DNA of 64,000 nucleotides from Paractinoplanes toevensis (GCF_018332695.1 NZ_BOQN01000002.1:1-64000), one strand, 5' to 3'. Positions 1 to 8,258 are shown, counted from the first letter of the stretch. Program-made: numbers and translations. Notes: a model not told the origin generated them from the sequence alone.

Positions 1-88
1 CGGAAAAGGGTTTGATTCTCGGCGTCTGGATCTCTCAACCGGGCGCCCCGGGCACCGATAGGAGGCCGTGCCTAACGAGGAGTCGTCG

Positions 89-1273
89 ATGCCGGAACGC
101 AGTGCAGCGGCCCGGCAGGTGGCCGAACTCCTGCGGACCGCCCGGGAGTCGCTCGGGCTGGGTATGGCGTTCCTGAGCCGGATGGACGGGACTGTCCAGC
201 ACCTGGAAGTGGTCGAGTCCGACCTGCCGTTGCCGGACGGCATGACGCAGGTGCAGGAGACCTCGTTCTGCCAAGCGATCATGGACGGCGAGCTGCCGCC
301 GGTGATCCCGGACGTCACCCGGTTCCCGGCGGCGATGCGGCTCCCCGCCGTCGAGCAGGGGATCCGCAGCTTCATCTCGGTTCCGGTCCAACTGCACGAC
401 GGCACCGTCTACGGCACGTTCTGCGGTGCCGGTTTCGCCGCCGACCCGCAGCTCACCGAGCGTGACCGGGCTCTGATGACGGTGCTGGCGCACGCCGCTG
501 CCCTGATCATCGAACCGGAGGTGGCGCGGGAACGCCGGCACGCCGGGATCACCAGCCGGCTGCGGCCCATCCTCGACCGCGGCGGCCCGGTGGTGCTGTT
601 GCAGCCGATCGTCGATCTGGCGAACGGCCGCCGGGTGGGGACCGAAGCGCTCAGCCGGTTCCCGCAGGAGTGGAACCGGCCGCCGGACGAGTGCTTCGCC
701 GAGGCGGCCCTGATCGGCGAGCGGGAGAGTCTGGAGATCGCGGCCCTGCGCGGGGCCGCGGCCTACCTGCCGGACGTCTCCGGGTACATCGCCATGAACA
801 TCTCCCCCGCTACTCTCTTCACCCCCGAAGGCGTGGAGTTCCTGGCCGGGCTGCCGCTCGACCGGGTCGTGCTGGAACTGTCCGAGCACGACCCGATCGA
901 CGACTACGACCACCTGCGGGCCGTGCTGGCGCCGCTGCGAGCGCGGGGCATGCGCCTCGCGATCGACGACGCCGGAGCCGGTTTCTCCTCGTTGCGGCAT
1001 ATCGTCGCCACCGCGCCCGACGTCATCAAGCTCGACCGCAGCATCGTCGCCGGAGTCGCCGGCGATCCGGTGCTCGCCGTCGTGGTGCGGTCGCTGGTCC
1101 AGCTGGCCGGCGCGGTCGGCGCCAAGACCGTGGCCGAGGGCATCGAGACCGAGACGGACGCGGACGCCCTGGCCGGCCTGGGCGTCGACCTCGGCCAGGG
1201 CTGGCTCTTCGACCGGGCGACCACCGCGGCCGACCTGCGCGACGAGTACGCCCGCGCCGGCGCCGTCGTCTGA
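89..1273 (+). CDS. GAF-EAL cyclic-di-GMP phosphodiesterase
   Basis: Cytosolic two-domain signalling protein of about 394 residues. An N-terminal GAF-like sensor (about residues 10-145) precedes an EAL domain (about 165-390). The EAL catalytic set looks intact: the EAL motif itself near residue 186, NISPATL, ELSEH, the paired aspartates in AIDDAGAGFSS, the lysine in IKLDRS, and TVAEGIET followed by GQGW. It is therefore probably an active c-di-GMP hydrolase rather than a binding-only relic. ATG at 89 is preferred because GAGGAG lies 6 nt upstream. A GTG at 68 in the same frame has GGAGG only 2 nt away. The signal sensed by GAF is unknown. It converges on the SDR gene. Confidence 0.9.
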   Translation: MPERSAAARQVAELLRTARESLGLGMAFLSRMDGTVQHLEVVESDLPLPDGMTQVQETSFCQAIMDGELPPVIPDVTRFPAAMRLPAVEQGIRSFISVPVQLHDGTVYGTFCGAGFAADPQLTERDRALMTVLAHAAALIIEPEVARERRHAGITSRLRPILDRGGPVVLLQPIVDLANGRRVGTEALSRFPQEWNRPPDECFAEAALIGERESLEIAALRGAAAYLPDVSGYIAMNISPATLFTPEGVEFLAGLPLDRVVLELSEHDPIDDYDHLRAVLAPLRARGMRLAIDDAGAGFSSLRHIVATAPDVIKLDRSIVAGVAGDPVLAVVVRSLVQLAGAVGAKTVAEGIETETDADALAGLGVDLGQGWLFDRATTAADLRDEYARAGAVV

Positions 1274-1303
1274 CGGCACCGGCACCGGCACCGGCGTCAG
1301 ACG
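1267..1303. terminator. Putative bidirectional terminator between convergent genes
   Basis: Perfect 9-bp arms (CGTCTGACG at 1267-1275 and CGTCAGACG at 1295-1303) enclose a loop made of three GCACCG-like repeats. The TGA stop codons of both convergent genes lie inside the arms. There is no T-run, so termination is inferred from position and symmetry only. Confidence 0.45.
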
Positions 1304-2043
1304 GCGATGCGACCGCCGTCCGCCGGCAGGATGGCGCCGTGCACGAACGACGCCGCGCCGGTGGTCAGGAAAACGATCGCCGCCGCGATCTCCTCGGCGG
1401 TGCCGGGCCGCCCGGCCGGGCCGGCCGCGGCCAGCTGGTCGAGAGCCGCACCCATGGCGGCGGTTCCTTCGGTACGGGTGGGGCCGGGGCTGACCGCGTT
1501 CACCCGTACGCCACTGGGGCCGTACTCGGCCGCCCATGACTTGGTGAGCAGGACCATCGCGGCCTTGGTCGAACCGTAGAGGCCCATGCCGGCGGCACCG
1601 AACTCGGCCACCATCGTGGTGACGTTGACGATCGCGCCGTGGCCACGGCTCGCCATCGCCGGGGCCAGTTCGGCGACCAGGAAGTACGGCGCCCGGACGT
1701 TCACGGCGTACACCTCGTCGAACTGCTCCTGGGTGGTCTTCTCGGTGGGTCCGAACGGGAAGATGCCCGCACTGTTGACCAGGATGTCGACCGGTCCGGC
1801 GAGTTCCGTGGCACGGGCCGCCAGTGCCCGCGCGGACGCCTCGTCGCGCAGGTCCGCCGCGACGAAGTGCGCGACCCCGCCGGCCTGCTCGATCCGCCGG
1901 ACCGTCTCCTCGCCGCGGGCGGCGTCCCGGCCGGACACCACCACCGTGGCGCCCAGAGCGGCCAGCGCCGCCGCGGTGGCCCGGCCGATGCCGCTGGTAC
2001 CGCCGGTGACCAGAGCCGTCCGGCCGGCGAGTTCTGTTGCCAT
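1297..2043 (-). CDS. SDR family oxidoreductase
   Basis: Classical short-chain dehydrogenase/reductase of about 248 residues. It has an N-terminal TGGTSGIG nucleotide-binding loop, a central NSAGIF (NNAG-type) motif, a catalytic YGSTK (Tyr-x-x-x-Lys), and the usual C-terminal SPGPTRT and PADGG segments. An acidic/charged residue after strand beta-2 (SGRDAARG) suggests NADP preference, but this is weak. ATG at 2043 is preferred over the ATG two codons earlier, because an AAGGTG sequence is then properly spaced. It is divergently arranged with a LysR regulator, which probably controls it. The substrate is unknown. Confidence 0.9.
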   Translation of the reverse strand: MATELAGRTALVTGGTSGIGRATAAALAALGATVVVSGRDAARGEETVRRIEQAGGVAHFVAADLRDEASARALAARATELAGPVDILVNSAGIFPFGPTEKTTQEQFDEVYAVNVRAPYFLVAELAPAMASRGHGAIVNVTTMVAEFGAAGMGLYGSTKAAMVLLTKSWAAEYGPSGVRVNAVSPGPTRTEGTAAMGAALDQLAAAGPAGRPGTAEEIAAAIVFLTTGAASFVHGAILPADGGRIAV

Positions 2044-2132
2044 GACCATTCACCTTTTCCGTTCCGTCGACCCCCGGGCGGGGGTTCCGGCAGGTGTAAG
2101 CCACCGGTGCCGGCCCGGCCATCCCGGCCGCG

Positions 2133-2147
2133 ATAAGGCCTCCTTAT
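2133..2147. promoter_or_regulatory. LysR-type T-N11-A operator
   Basis: The 15-bp dyad ATAAGG-CCT-CCTTAT fits the LysR recognition rule, with T2134 and A2146 separated by 11 bases. It lies between the divergent SDR (start 2043) and LysR (start 2184) genes, 37 bases upstream of the regulator start, where autoregulatory LysR sites usually sit. Confidence 0.6.
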
Positions 2148-2183
2148 GGCTCGTCATCGCGGGCCGCGTGGTGCGATGGACCC

Positions 2184-3092
2184 GTGGATCTACGGGAGTT
2201 TCGAGCCTTTCTCGCGGTCGCGGACGAGGGCGGGGTGTCGGCGGCGGCCCGGCGGCTGCGGGTGAGTCAGCCCGCCGTCTCGCAGACGATCGCGGCCCTG
2301 GAGCAGCAGGTGGGTGTCGAGCTGTTCGTGCGCAGCAGCACCGGGGTCCGGCTCACCGAGGCCGGGACGGTGCTGGCCGGCGAGGCTCGGGCGGTGCTGG
2401 CCCGGTACGACCAGGCGCTCGCCGCGGTCGGCCGGTTCGCCGCCGCGGGCGACACCGTGCTGCGCGTCGGGATGCCGCTGGAACTGCCGCCGGACCTGCT
2501 GCCGGACGCGCTGCAGGCGCTGGCCCGGACCCATCCGGGCACCCGGGTGGTGGTCCGCCATCTGTCCTCGGCCGCCCAGCTCGACGCGCTGCGCGACGGC
2601 GAGCTGGAGGTGGGCCTGCTGCGCACCCGCCCGGCCGACCGGGAGCTGGACGCGACGGTGGTGGTCGAGGAACGGCTCGGGGTCCTGCTGGCCTCGGGCG
2701 GGGAGGTGCCGGGGCCGGCCGGCGTACGGCTGGAGACGCTTGCCGGTCTCGACTGGGTGGGATTCCCGCGGGCCGACAGCCCGGCCTGGTTCGACGAGAT
2801 CGTCGCGGTGCTGCACAGCCACGGCCTGACACCCGGCCCCGCCGCCGCGCCCGGGCAGTCGCTGATCGCCGAGGTCAAGTTCGCGGCGGTCAGCGCGGGG
2901 CAGGCGTTCGCCTTCGCCCCCGAGCACTGGACCCAGCCGCTCCCCGACGGAGTGGTGTGGGCCGCGCTCATCGGCGCGCCGCTGGTCCGGCGTACCTGGG
3001 CGGTCTGGGCCGCCGACGCCCGGCGCCGCGACCTGGCCCGCCTGATATCTCTTCTAGACTCGGCGCGTGACGTTCCGGGGCTGGCCGAGTGA
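2184..3092 (+). CDS. LysR family transcriptional regulator
   Basis: Regulator of 302 residues. The N-terminal winged helix-turn-helix spans about residues 1-60 (RRLRVSQPAVSQTIAALEQQVGVELFVR), followed by a linker helix and a periplasmic-binding-like effector domain. The GTG start gives the standard LysR opening MDLREFRAFLAVAD. It is divergent from the SDR gene with a T-N11-A dyad in the gap, so control of the SDR gene and of itself is likely. The inducer is not predictable. Its 3' end overlaps the next gene by 26 nt. Confidence 0.92.
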   Translation: MDLREFRAFLAVADEGGVSAAARRLRVSQPAVSQTIAALEQQVGVELFVRSSTGVRLTEAGTVLAGEARAVLARYDQALAAVGRFAAAGDTVLRVGMPLELPPDLLPDALQALARTHPGTRVVVRHLSSAAQLDALRDGELEVGLLRTRPADRELDATVVVEERLGVLLASGGEVPGPAGVRLETLAGLDWVGFPRADSPAWFDEIVAVLHSHGLTPGPAAAPGQSLIAEVKFAAVSAGQAFAFAPEHWTQPLPDGVVWAALIGAPLVRRTWAVWAADARRRDLARLISLLDSARDVPGLAE

Positions 3093-3708
3093 GGCGCTGG
3101 AGTTCTACGAGGGACTCTGCGCCGACAATTCGAAGACGTACTGGACCGCGCACCAGGCCTTCTACGAGGAGCAGGTGCGCGGGCCGATGGAGGAGCTGCT
3201 CGCCGCGCTGGAGCCGGAGTTCGGGCCGGGCAAGATCTTCCGGCCGTACCGGGACGTTAGGTTCAGTAAGGACAAGACGCCCTACAAGACCCACCTCGGG
3301 GCGTGGCTGTCCTTCGGCGGGTACATCCAGCTGTCGGCGGACGGGCTCGCGGCCGGCTCGGGGATGTACCAGCTGGAACCCGACCAGCTCGACCGTTACC
3401 GCCGGGCGGTCGCCGACGACCGGACCGGGGCGCAGCTGGCCGCGCTGATCGCGGACATCGAGGCCGCCAAGATCGGGGTGGTCGGGCACGGCAGCCTCAA
3501 GACGGCACCGCGCGGCTTCCCGAAGGATCATCCCCGGATCGAGCTGCTGCGGCACAAAGGGCTGACCACCTGGACGGAGTGGCCGCCGGCGGCCTGGCTC
3601 GGCACCGCGGCCGCCCAGAAGCGGATCGTCACCTTCTTCCGTGCCGGTCGCCCACTTCGGCAATGGCTGGACGAACACGTTTCCGGCCACCCCCGTGCGG
3701 GCACCTGA
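3067..3708 (+). CDS. DUF2461 (TIGR02453-type) protein
   Basis: Cytosolic protein of 213 residues that I recognise as the DUF2461/TIGR02453 family. Diagnostic stretches are WPSEALEFYEGLCADNSKTYW near the start (split here by family memory, not by search), RDVRFSKDKTPYKTH, and a C-terminal FFRAGRPLRQWLDEHV. No enzymatic activity is established for the family. The GTG start lies inside the 3' end of the LysR gene, so translation may be coupled, but I see no clear Shine-Dalgarno sequence. Confidence 0.85.
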   Translation: MTFRGWPSEALEFYEGLCADNSKTYWTAHQAFYEEQVRGPMEELLAALEPEFGPGKIFRPYRDVRFSKDKTPYKTHLGAWLSFGGYIQLSADGLAAGSGMYQLEPDQLDRYRRAVADDRTGAQLAALIADIEAAKIGVVGHGSLKTAPRGFPKDHPRIELLRHKGLTTWTEWPPAAWLGTAAAQKRIVTFFRAGRPLRQWLDEHVSGHPRAGT

Positions 3709-3713
3709 CGTGC

Positions 3714-4070
3714 ATGTTCCCTGCCGAAAACCTGCGTGACTGGCGAGGCGAGAAAGTCATCGATCCGGACGGCGCCAAGATCGGTGACCTGGAGGCGGTC
3801 TACGTCGACACCTCGACCGACGAGCCGGCCTTCGCGACCGTGCGAATCGGCATGATCGGCCGGCACCGGCTGGTCTTCGTGCCGCTGGCCGGCGCCACGG
3901 TCACCCCGGGCGCGGTGCGCGTCCGCTACGACAAGAAACTCGTCGGTGACGCCCCGGCCATCGACGTGGACGGCGAGCTGACGGCGGCCGACGAGCCCCG
4001 GGTCTTCGCGCACTACAGCGTGCCGTACCAGACCGGCACCGCCGGCGAGCGCCGCCTGGCCCGCCGCTGA
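3714..4070 (+). CDS. PRC-barrel domain protein
   Basis: Small protein of 118 residues. A PRC-barrel core (about residues 8-75) contains GEKVIDPDGAKIGDLEAVY followed by the beta-rich segment FATVRIGMIGRHRLVFVPL. PRC-barrels occur in RNA processing and membrane-attached proteins, and the stand-alone actinobacterial form has no assigned role. The ATG start follows the DUF2461 stop by 5 nt, suggesting co-transcription. The C-terminus ends in basic residues (GERRLARR). Confidence 0.85.
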   Translation: MFPAENLRDWRGEKVIDPDGAKIGDLEAVYVDTSTDEPAFATVRIGMIGRHRLVFVPLAGATVTPGAVRVRYDKKLVGDAPAIDVDGELTAADEPRVFAHYSVPYQTGTAGERRLARR

Positions 4071-4099
4071 AGCTCCCGGCAACCACCATCGCAAGGACG

Positions 4100-4124
4100 C
4101 TTTCGCGCGAAAGATCAAATCTTT
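4100..4124. repeat. Nested dyads after the PRC-barrel gene
   Basis: CTTTCGCGCGAAAG (4100-4113) is a perfect palindrome. Its right half also pairs with the next bases: AAAGAT (4110-4115), spacer CAA, ATCTTT (4119-4124). Only one of the two hairpins can form at a time. It lies 30 bases after the PRC-barrel stop and could be a terminator or an operator. There is no T-run. Confidence 0.45.
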
Positions 4125-4414
4125 GCGTACGCGCCGGCTCAGTCCTACGGCACTCGGTCCCGGCAGGTGCAACTCACCCTCCGCGCGCCGGCTGCGGGCG
4201 GGCCCGACCCAAGCTCGCAACCCAACCCGCCCGCCGGCCAGTGCGGCGCCATCGACCTCCTGCATGGTGGTTGCTGCTCTCGGATACTGGGACGCGGTCC
4301 GGCATCGCGGGCATGGTCCCGCCTGATGAGCAGCGCTTCCACCTCCTGGACCACCCAGCGGCAGAAGAGCATGACATACCGCCTATGTCCGACGCAGTCA
4401 GCTCGATCAGACGC

Positions 4415-4462
4415 GATCTTGTGGACTTTTCCGTGCGGACAGAGCGGCAACTCCACAAGATC
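4415..4462. repeat. 11-bp inverted repeat, 26-nt spacer
   Basis: GATCTTGTGGA (4415-4425) and TCCACAAGATC (4452-4462) are exact reverse complements. The right arm abuts and slightly overlaps the first copy of the 37-bp tandem duplication. The layout resembles the end of a small dispersed palindromic element, but with one copy in view this cannot be shown. Confidence 0.5.
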
Positions 4463-4534
4463 TGCGAAGCCGGGCGCCACGTCGCGGCATTGACCCGTCT
4501 GCGAAGCCGGGCGCCACGTCGCGGCATTGACCCG
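4461..4534. repeat. Perfect 37-bp tandem duplication
   Basis: Bases 4461-4497 are repeated exactly at 4498-4534, and two further bases of a third copy follow. The unit length is not a multiple of three, so it would shift any frame crossing it. This is consistent with non-coding DNA. Exact identity of the copies suggests a recent slippage or recombination event. Confidence 0.85.
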
Positions 4535-4683
4535 TCACCGACGGCCGAATACATATAGACGCCCTCCGGGCAGAGCGGCGCCCGGATGCGGATCGTCTTC
4601 GACTATGGCAATGATCTTCGGCAGATCGCCTGATGGCATGAGGGTGCCCGGATCGGCCGGTCGCCGGGCATGATCGTGGGGTG

Positions 4684-5082
4684 ATGGTCGGTGGCGTGGA
4701 TGCTCTGCTGGAACGGGTGCGGGACGGGGTGCGGCGACTCGATCCGCACGAGACGTGGGCGGCGGTGCGGGGTGGGGCGCTGCTGATCGACACCCGGACC
4801 GATCGGCAACGTGCGGTGCAGGGTGACCTTCCCGGTGCGATCGTCATCGACCGTACGGTTCTGGAATGGCGTCTTGATCCGCGGTCGGCCAGTCGCATCC
4901 CGGAGGCGACCTACGACCGGGACATCGTGGTGGTCTGCCGGCAGGGTTACAGCTCCAGCCTGGCGGCGGCCAGCCTGCGGGCGATCGGGCTGCACCGGGC
5001 CACCGACATGACCGGCGGGGTCGAGGCGTGGCTCGCCGCCGGCCTGCCGACGGACGGCGGACCGGCGGACGTACGCGAATGA
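4684..5082 (+). CDS. Rhodanese-like domain protein
   Basis: Single rhodanese domain of about 132 residues. The active-site loop CRQGYSS carries the catalytic cysteine, and MTGGVEAWLAAGLP is the typical C-terminal signature. The N-terminal LIDTRTDRQR corresponds to the conserved DxR strand. It probably carries sulfur as a persulfide in the cytosol, with acceptor unknown. GTG at 4681 immediately precedes the ATG used here, so either may start. Its stop overlaps the HAD gene start by 4 nt (ATGA), so the two genes are translationally coupled. Confidence 0.88.
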   Translation: MVGGVDALLERVRDGVRRLDPHETWAAVRGGALLIDTRTDRQRAVQGDLPGAIVIDRTVLEWRLDPRSASRIPEATYDRDIVVVCRQGYSSSLAAASLRAIGLHRATDMTGGVEAWLAAGLPTDGGPADVRE

Positions 5083-5798
5083 TCCGCGCGGTGATCGTCG
5101 ACGTCGACGACACGCTCTGCATGACCGAGGCGGCCTCGTTCGCGCTGGAGAACGAGGTGCTGGCCCGGATGGGCCGGGCGCCGATGACGCGGCCGGTGCA
5201 CCTGGCCACCTGGGGTGAGCCGCTGCTGGACGCCATGCCGCACCGCTCCCCCGGGCTGGATCTGGGCCGGTTCGCCGAGCTGTTCCCGGGGCTGCACCAG
5301 CGCTACCTGGCCGACGGCCGGCTCGACGTGATCCCGCCGGAGAACCTGGAAGCCCTGGACCGGCTGGTCGAGGACGGGCACACGATCCTGCTGCTGACCT
5401 CGCGGACCGAGGCCGAGGTGCGCCACCTGCTCGAACCGGACCACGTGCTGGCCGGTCGGATCACCGGCGCCTACCACCAGGGCAACACCCGCTTCCGCAA
5501 GCCGGATCCGCGGGTGTTCGACGAGTTGCTCGCCGAGACCGGGTTCCGGCCGGAGCAGTGCGTCTACGTCGGTGACTCGCCGGGTGACGCGGTGGCCGCC
5601 GGCGGTGCCGGCATCCGGTTCGTCGCGTGCCTGCAGAGTGGTGTGCGCCGCCTCGACGAGTTCGACCCGCGCTACCTGACCGCCGCGGTGGACACCTTCC
5701 CGGAGATCATCGAGCTAGGCACGCTACGGCCAGGAGAGCGGCAAAAACCCCATAGAGGTGTACGGCGTGCAGCCGCTCGCGCAGCACCGAGCGATTGA
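5079..5798 (+). CDS. HAD family hydrolase
   Basis: Haloacid-dehalogenase-fold hydrolase of 239 residues, probably a phosphatase. Motif I is DVDDTLC near residue 8, motif II is LLLTSRTE, and motif III/IV runs from the lysine in FRKPDPRVF to YVGDSPGD. A helical cap lies between motifs I and II. The ATG overlaps the rhodanese stop by 4 nt. The last 30 or so residues (after about ELGTL) are read from DNA that also encodes, on the other strand, the end of the EamA gene. This 92-bp tail-to-tail overlap may be a lost stop rather than functional sequence. Confidence 0.85.
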   Translation: MIRAVIVDVDDTLCMTEAASFALENEVLARMGRAPMTRPVHLATWGEPLLDAMPHRSPGLDLGRFAELFPGLHQRYLADGRLDVIPPENLEALDRLVEDGHTILLLTSRTEAEVRHLLEPDHVLAGRITGAYHQGNTRFRKPDPRVFDELLAETGFRPEQCVYVGDSPGDAVAAGGAGIRFVACLQSGVRRLDEFDPRYLTAAVDTFPEIIELGTLRPGERQKPHRGVRRAAARAAPSD

Positions 5799-6543
5799 GC
5801 AGCAGCGTCACCGCGGGATACAGCGACGCCACCACGGCGGCGGGGGCCAGCGCGGTCGCGGCACCGGCGATGAACGCCGCGTCGGCCATCGCGTCCGATG
5901 CTCCGACCACCAGGATCGGCAGGCCCAGCAGGGTGCGGTCGCAGCGGTGCAGGGCGACCGCGAGGACCAGCGCGATCACCCCTTCGGCGACGCGGACGGT
6001 GACCAGCGCCCAGAACTCGTCGGCCCGGCCCGCCTCGTGCAGCAGCACGAAGTAGACGCCGAGGCCGAGCGCGGCGCCGAGCGCGCACAGGTTGGCCGAG
6101 CGCTGCGTGCGGCGCCGTTCCGCGTCGGGGACCGGCCAGCTCGCCATGGTGGCGCCGACCAGCCCGGCCGTGACGCCGAGGGCCGCGCCGAGGCCGAGGC
6201 GTTCGCCGTGCAGCAGTCCCCAGCCGACCGGGACGAGGGCGGAGATCGCGGCGACCGGGGCCACCACGGCCGGTGAGCCGTCCCGCATCGCCCGGTAGAG
6301 CAGGCCCATCGACGGCAGCCCGATCAGCCCGGCCAGGACCGCCAGCCAGAGCCGGTCGTCCCACCGCGGCGGGGCACCCCGCGCGAGCGCGACCGTCAGG
6401 GCCAGCAGCATGGCGGCGATCTCCGAGCCGATCAGGATCGTCATCACCGGCAGGCGGCGGCCCAGCAGGCCGGCGAGGAAGTCGGAGAACCCCCACGCGA
6501 CCGCCGCGCCGAGGGCGGCCGTCATCATCCACGCCATGCCCAT
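5707..6543 (-). CDS. EamA/DMT family transporter
   Basis: Inner-membrane protein of 278 residues with about ten hydrophobic segments in two EamA-like halves, opening MAWMMTAALGAAVAWGFSDF. Such proteins move small metabolites, and the substrate here cannot be predicted. ATG at 6543 gives the longest form and ATG at 6537 is also possible. Its 3' end overlaps the convergent HAD gene by 92 bp. It is separated by 61 bases from the upstream antiporter gene on the same strand. Confidence 0.85.
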   Translation of the reverse strand: MGMAWMMTAALGAAVAWGFSDFLAGLLGRRLPVMTILIGSEIAAMLLALTVALARGAPPRWDDRLWLAVLAGLIGLPSMGLLYRAMRDGSPAVVAPVAAISALVPVGWGLLHGERLGLGAALGVTAGLVGATMASWPVPDAERRRTQRSANLCALGAALGLGVYFVLLHEAGRADEFWALVTVRVAEGVIALVLAVALHRCDRTLLGLPILVVGASDAMADAAFIAGAATALAPAAVVASLYPAVTLLLNRSVLRERLHAVHLYGVFAALLAVACLAR

Positions 6544-6604
6544 CAGCGGGCGACGCCGTCACAGGAAACCATGCGGCCGATGATGCCGACCGCAAAGCCG
6601 CAGG

Positions 6605-8194
6605 TCAGTCGCCCGCAGGTGGGGGACCGACCGGCCTAATCCGGGCGTGCCGCAGCTCTTGCAGCTCTTCCAGGTCGAGGTGGTCCTGCACGCTGCGGAG
6701 CACCTCGTCGTCGATGTCGCCGTTGTCGTGCATCCGCACGATCGTGGCGTGCTTGTCCCTCAGCAGGGCGAGCTGGAGATCCGTGTACTGCTGCTGCCAA
6801 TCGGCGGCGCCGTCGCGGAGGGCGTGCAGCCGGCGGTCGTACTCGGCCCGCAGTTGCTCGGCGACCTCGGCGTCGGTGCCGAGGCGCTCGGCGGTGGCGG
6901 GCAGTTCGCTGAGGGCGTGTTCGGTGGCCGCGACCTCGGCGGTGTGCCGTTCGGACTCGGCCGCGTGGTCGTCACCCATCCGGGACCAGCGCACGATCCG
7001 GGGCAGCAGCGGCGCCTGGACCAGCAGGGTCACCGCGATCACCGCGGCGGTCACGAAGATGATCAGGTCGCGGTCGGGGAACGGCTCACCGGAGGCCAGG
7101 GTGTTGGGCACCGACAGGGCTGCCGCCATCGACACCGCGCCGCGGAAACCGGCGGACGCCATCACCGTCCGGGGCCGGGCGCCCAGGCGCCGGTCGCGCT
7201 GCTGCGGGCGGCGGTCGACCGTCCGGATCACGTACGGCAGGGTGAACAGCCAGCCGAACCGCACGCCGATGATGACCGCGCAGACCCCGGCCGCGATGAG
7301 TACGCCACTGGTCAGCCCGACGCTGTTGAGGCCGCGCACGGCGTTCTGCGCCTCCAGCCCGGTCAGCACGAACAGCGCCGAGTTGGCCAGGGTGGTGAGG
7401 AACGACATGACGGTGCGGGTCTGCTGGCGGGCGTAGGCCGGGAACGCCTGCGGCGACACCCGGCCGACCCACAGGCCACTGGCCACCACCGCGAGTACGC
7501 CGGACACCTCGACCAGCTCGGCGAGCAGGTAGGCGGCGAGCGGGGTGATGACGGCGAAGAGGTTGTGCTGGAACGGGTCGGCGATCCGCTTGCGCACCTG
7601 GAGGACGACCCACGTGACGGCGATGCCGATCGCGACGCCACCGCCGTACGAAAGAAGGAACTGAAGGCCGAGATGGCCGAAGCTGAAATGTTCCGCGCCG
7701 AGGGTGACGCCCACCGCGAGCGCGTAGAGGACGAGCGCGGTGCCGTCGTTGACCAGGCTCTCCGCCCGCAGCATGGTGCCGACCCGGCGCGGCAGCACCC
7801 GGCCCAGCACCCCGACGGCGGTGGCGTCGGTCGGCGCGATCGCGGCCCCGAGCACCCAGGCCGGCCCCCACGGCACACCGAGCGCGTGCGCGGTGGCGGC
7901 CGCGCCGGCCGCGGTCAGCACCACCAGGACCGTGCTCATCAGCACGATCACCCGCAGGTCGCGGCGGATCTGCCGGATCGAGGAGGTGAAGCCCTCCCAG
8001 TAGAGCAGGACCGGCAGGAACAGCAGCAGCACCGCCTCGGGCGGCAGGTGCACGGCGCGCAGCGCGGGCACGAAGCCGAGCAGGATGCCGGCCAGCAGCA
8101 GCGGCACCGGCGGTGCCGACCCGAACCGGCGGGCCAGGCCGTTGCAGACCAGGATGGTGACACCGATCGCGACTACCAGAGCGAGACTGGACAC
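6605..8194 (-). CDS. CPA1 family Na+/H+ antiporter
   Basis: Integral membrane antiporter of 529 residues. About twelve membrane segments lie between residues 1 and 405, with the CPA1 hallmark AIAPTDATAVGVLGRVLP (the TD pair of the ion site) and ESLVNDGTALVLY (the ND pair). A cytosolic C-terminal helix-rich tail of about 110 residues follows, consistent with pH or ion control. It exports Na+ (or K+) in exchange for protons. The GTG at 8194 starts just before the first membrane helix (SSLALVVAIGV). A longer frame to 8236 adds a basic leader and is less likely. Confidence 0.9.
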   Translation of the reverse strand: MSSLALVVAIGVTILVCNGLARRFGSAPPVPLLLAGILLGFVPALRAVHLPPEAVLLLFLPVLLYWEGFTSSIRQIRRDLRVIVLMSTVLVVLTAAGAAATAHALGVPWGPAWVLGAAIAPTDATAVGVLGRVLPRRVGTMLRAESLVNDGTALVLYALAVGVTLGAEHFSFGHLGLQFLLSYGGGVAIGIAVTWVVLQVRKRIADPFQHNLFAVITPLAAYLLAELVEVSGVLAVVASGLWVGRVSPQAFPAYARQQTRTVMSFLTTLANSALFVLTGLEAQNAVRGLNSVGLTSGVLIAAGVCAVIIGVRFGWLFTLPYVIRTVDRRPQQRDRRLGARPRTVMASAGFRGAVSMAAALSVPNTLASGEPFPDRDLIIFVTAAVIAVTLLVQAPLLPRIVRWSRMGDDHAAESERHTAEVAATEHALSELPATAERLGTDAEVAEQLRAEYDRRLHALRDGAADWQQQYTDLQLALLRDKHATIVRMHDNGDIDDEVLRSVQDHLDLEELQELRHARIRPVGPPPAGD

Positions 8195-8227
8195 GCGAAT
8201 ATCTTGGCGTCGCCGCAGACATAAAGC

Positions 8228-8258
8228 AGCCCCCACCGGAGCGGATCCGGTGGGGGCT
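8228..8258 (-). terminator. Rho-independent terminator of the glycosyltransferase operon
   Basis: A perfect 13-bp GC-rich stem (AGCCCCCACCGGA at 8228-8240 pairing with 8246-8258) with a 5-nt loop lies 15 bases past the glycosyltransferase stop on the minus strand. It is followed on that strand by GCTTTAT. It insulates the antiporter gene from the operon upstream of it. Confidence 0.85.

Larger units (their letters stand above)
4071..4680. other. Gene-poor interval with dyads and a tandem duplication
   Basis: No convincing gene was found in this 610-base stretch. The small open frames lack family features and good starts. It contains a 14-bp perfect palindrome at 4100-4113 joined to a second dyad at 4110-4124, an 11-bp inverted repeat at 4415-4462, and a perfect 37-bp tandem duplication at 4461-4534. 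A less GC-rich patch around 4350-4470 suggests decayed or foreign sequence, but no transposase remnant could be recognised. Confidence 0.6.

Noticed and set aside
35..2122. A 695-codon minus-strand frame over the EAL and SDR genes
   Set aside because: It is a shadow frame rich in Arg/Gly/Pro with no domain. The EAL and SDR proteins have complete motifs.
4461..4534. Possible attachment site (att) of an integrated element
   Set aside because: The copies are adjacent rather than flanking an element, and no tRNA or integrase is present.
4123..4558. Several short open frames in the gap, including one ending near 4558
   Set aside because: They have no ribosome-binding site, no family resemblance, and cross the 37-bp duplication, whose length is not a multiple of three.
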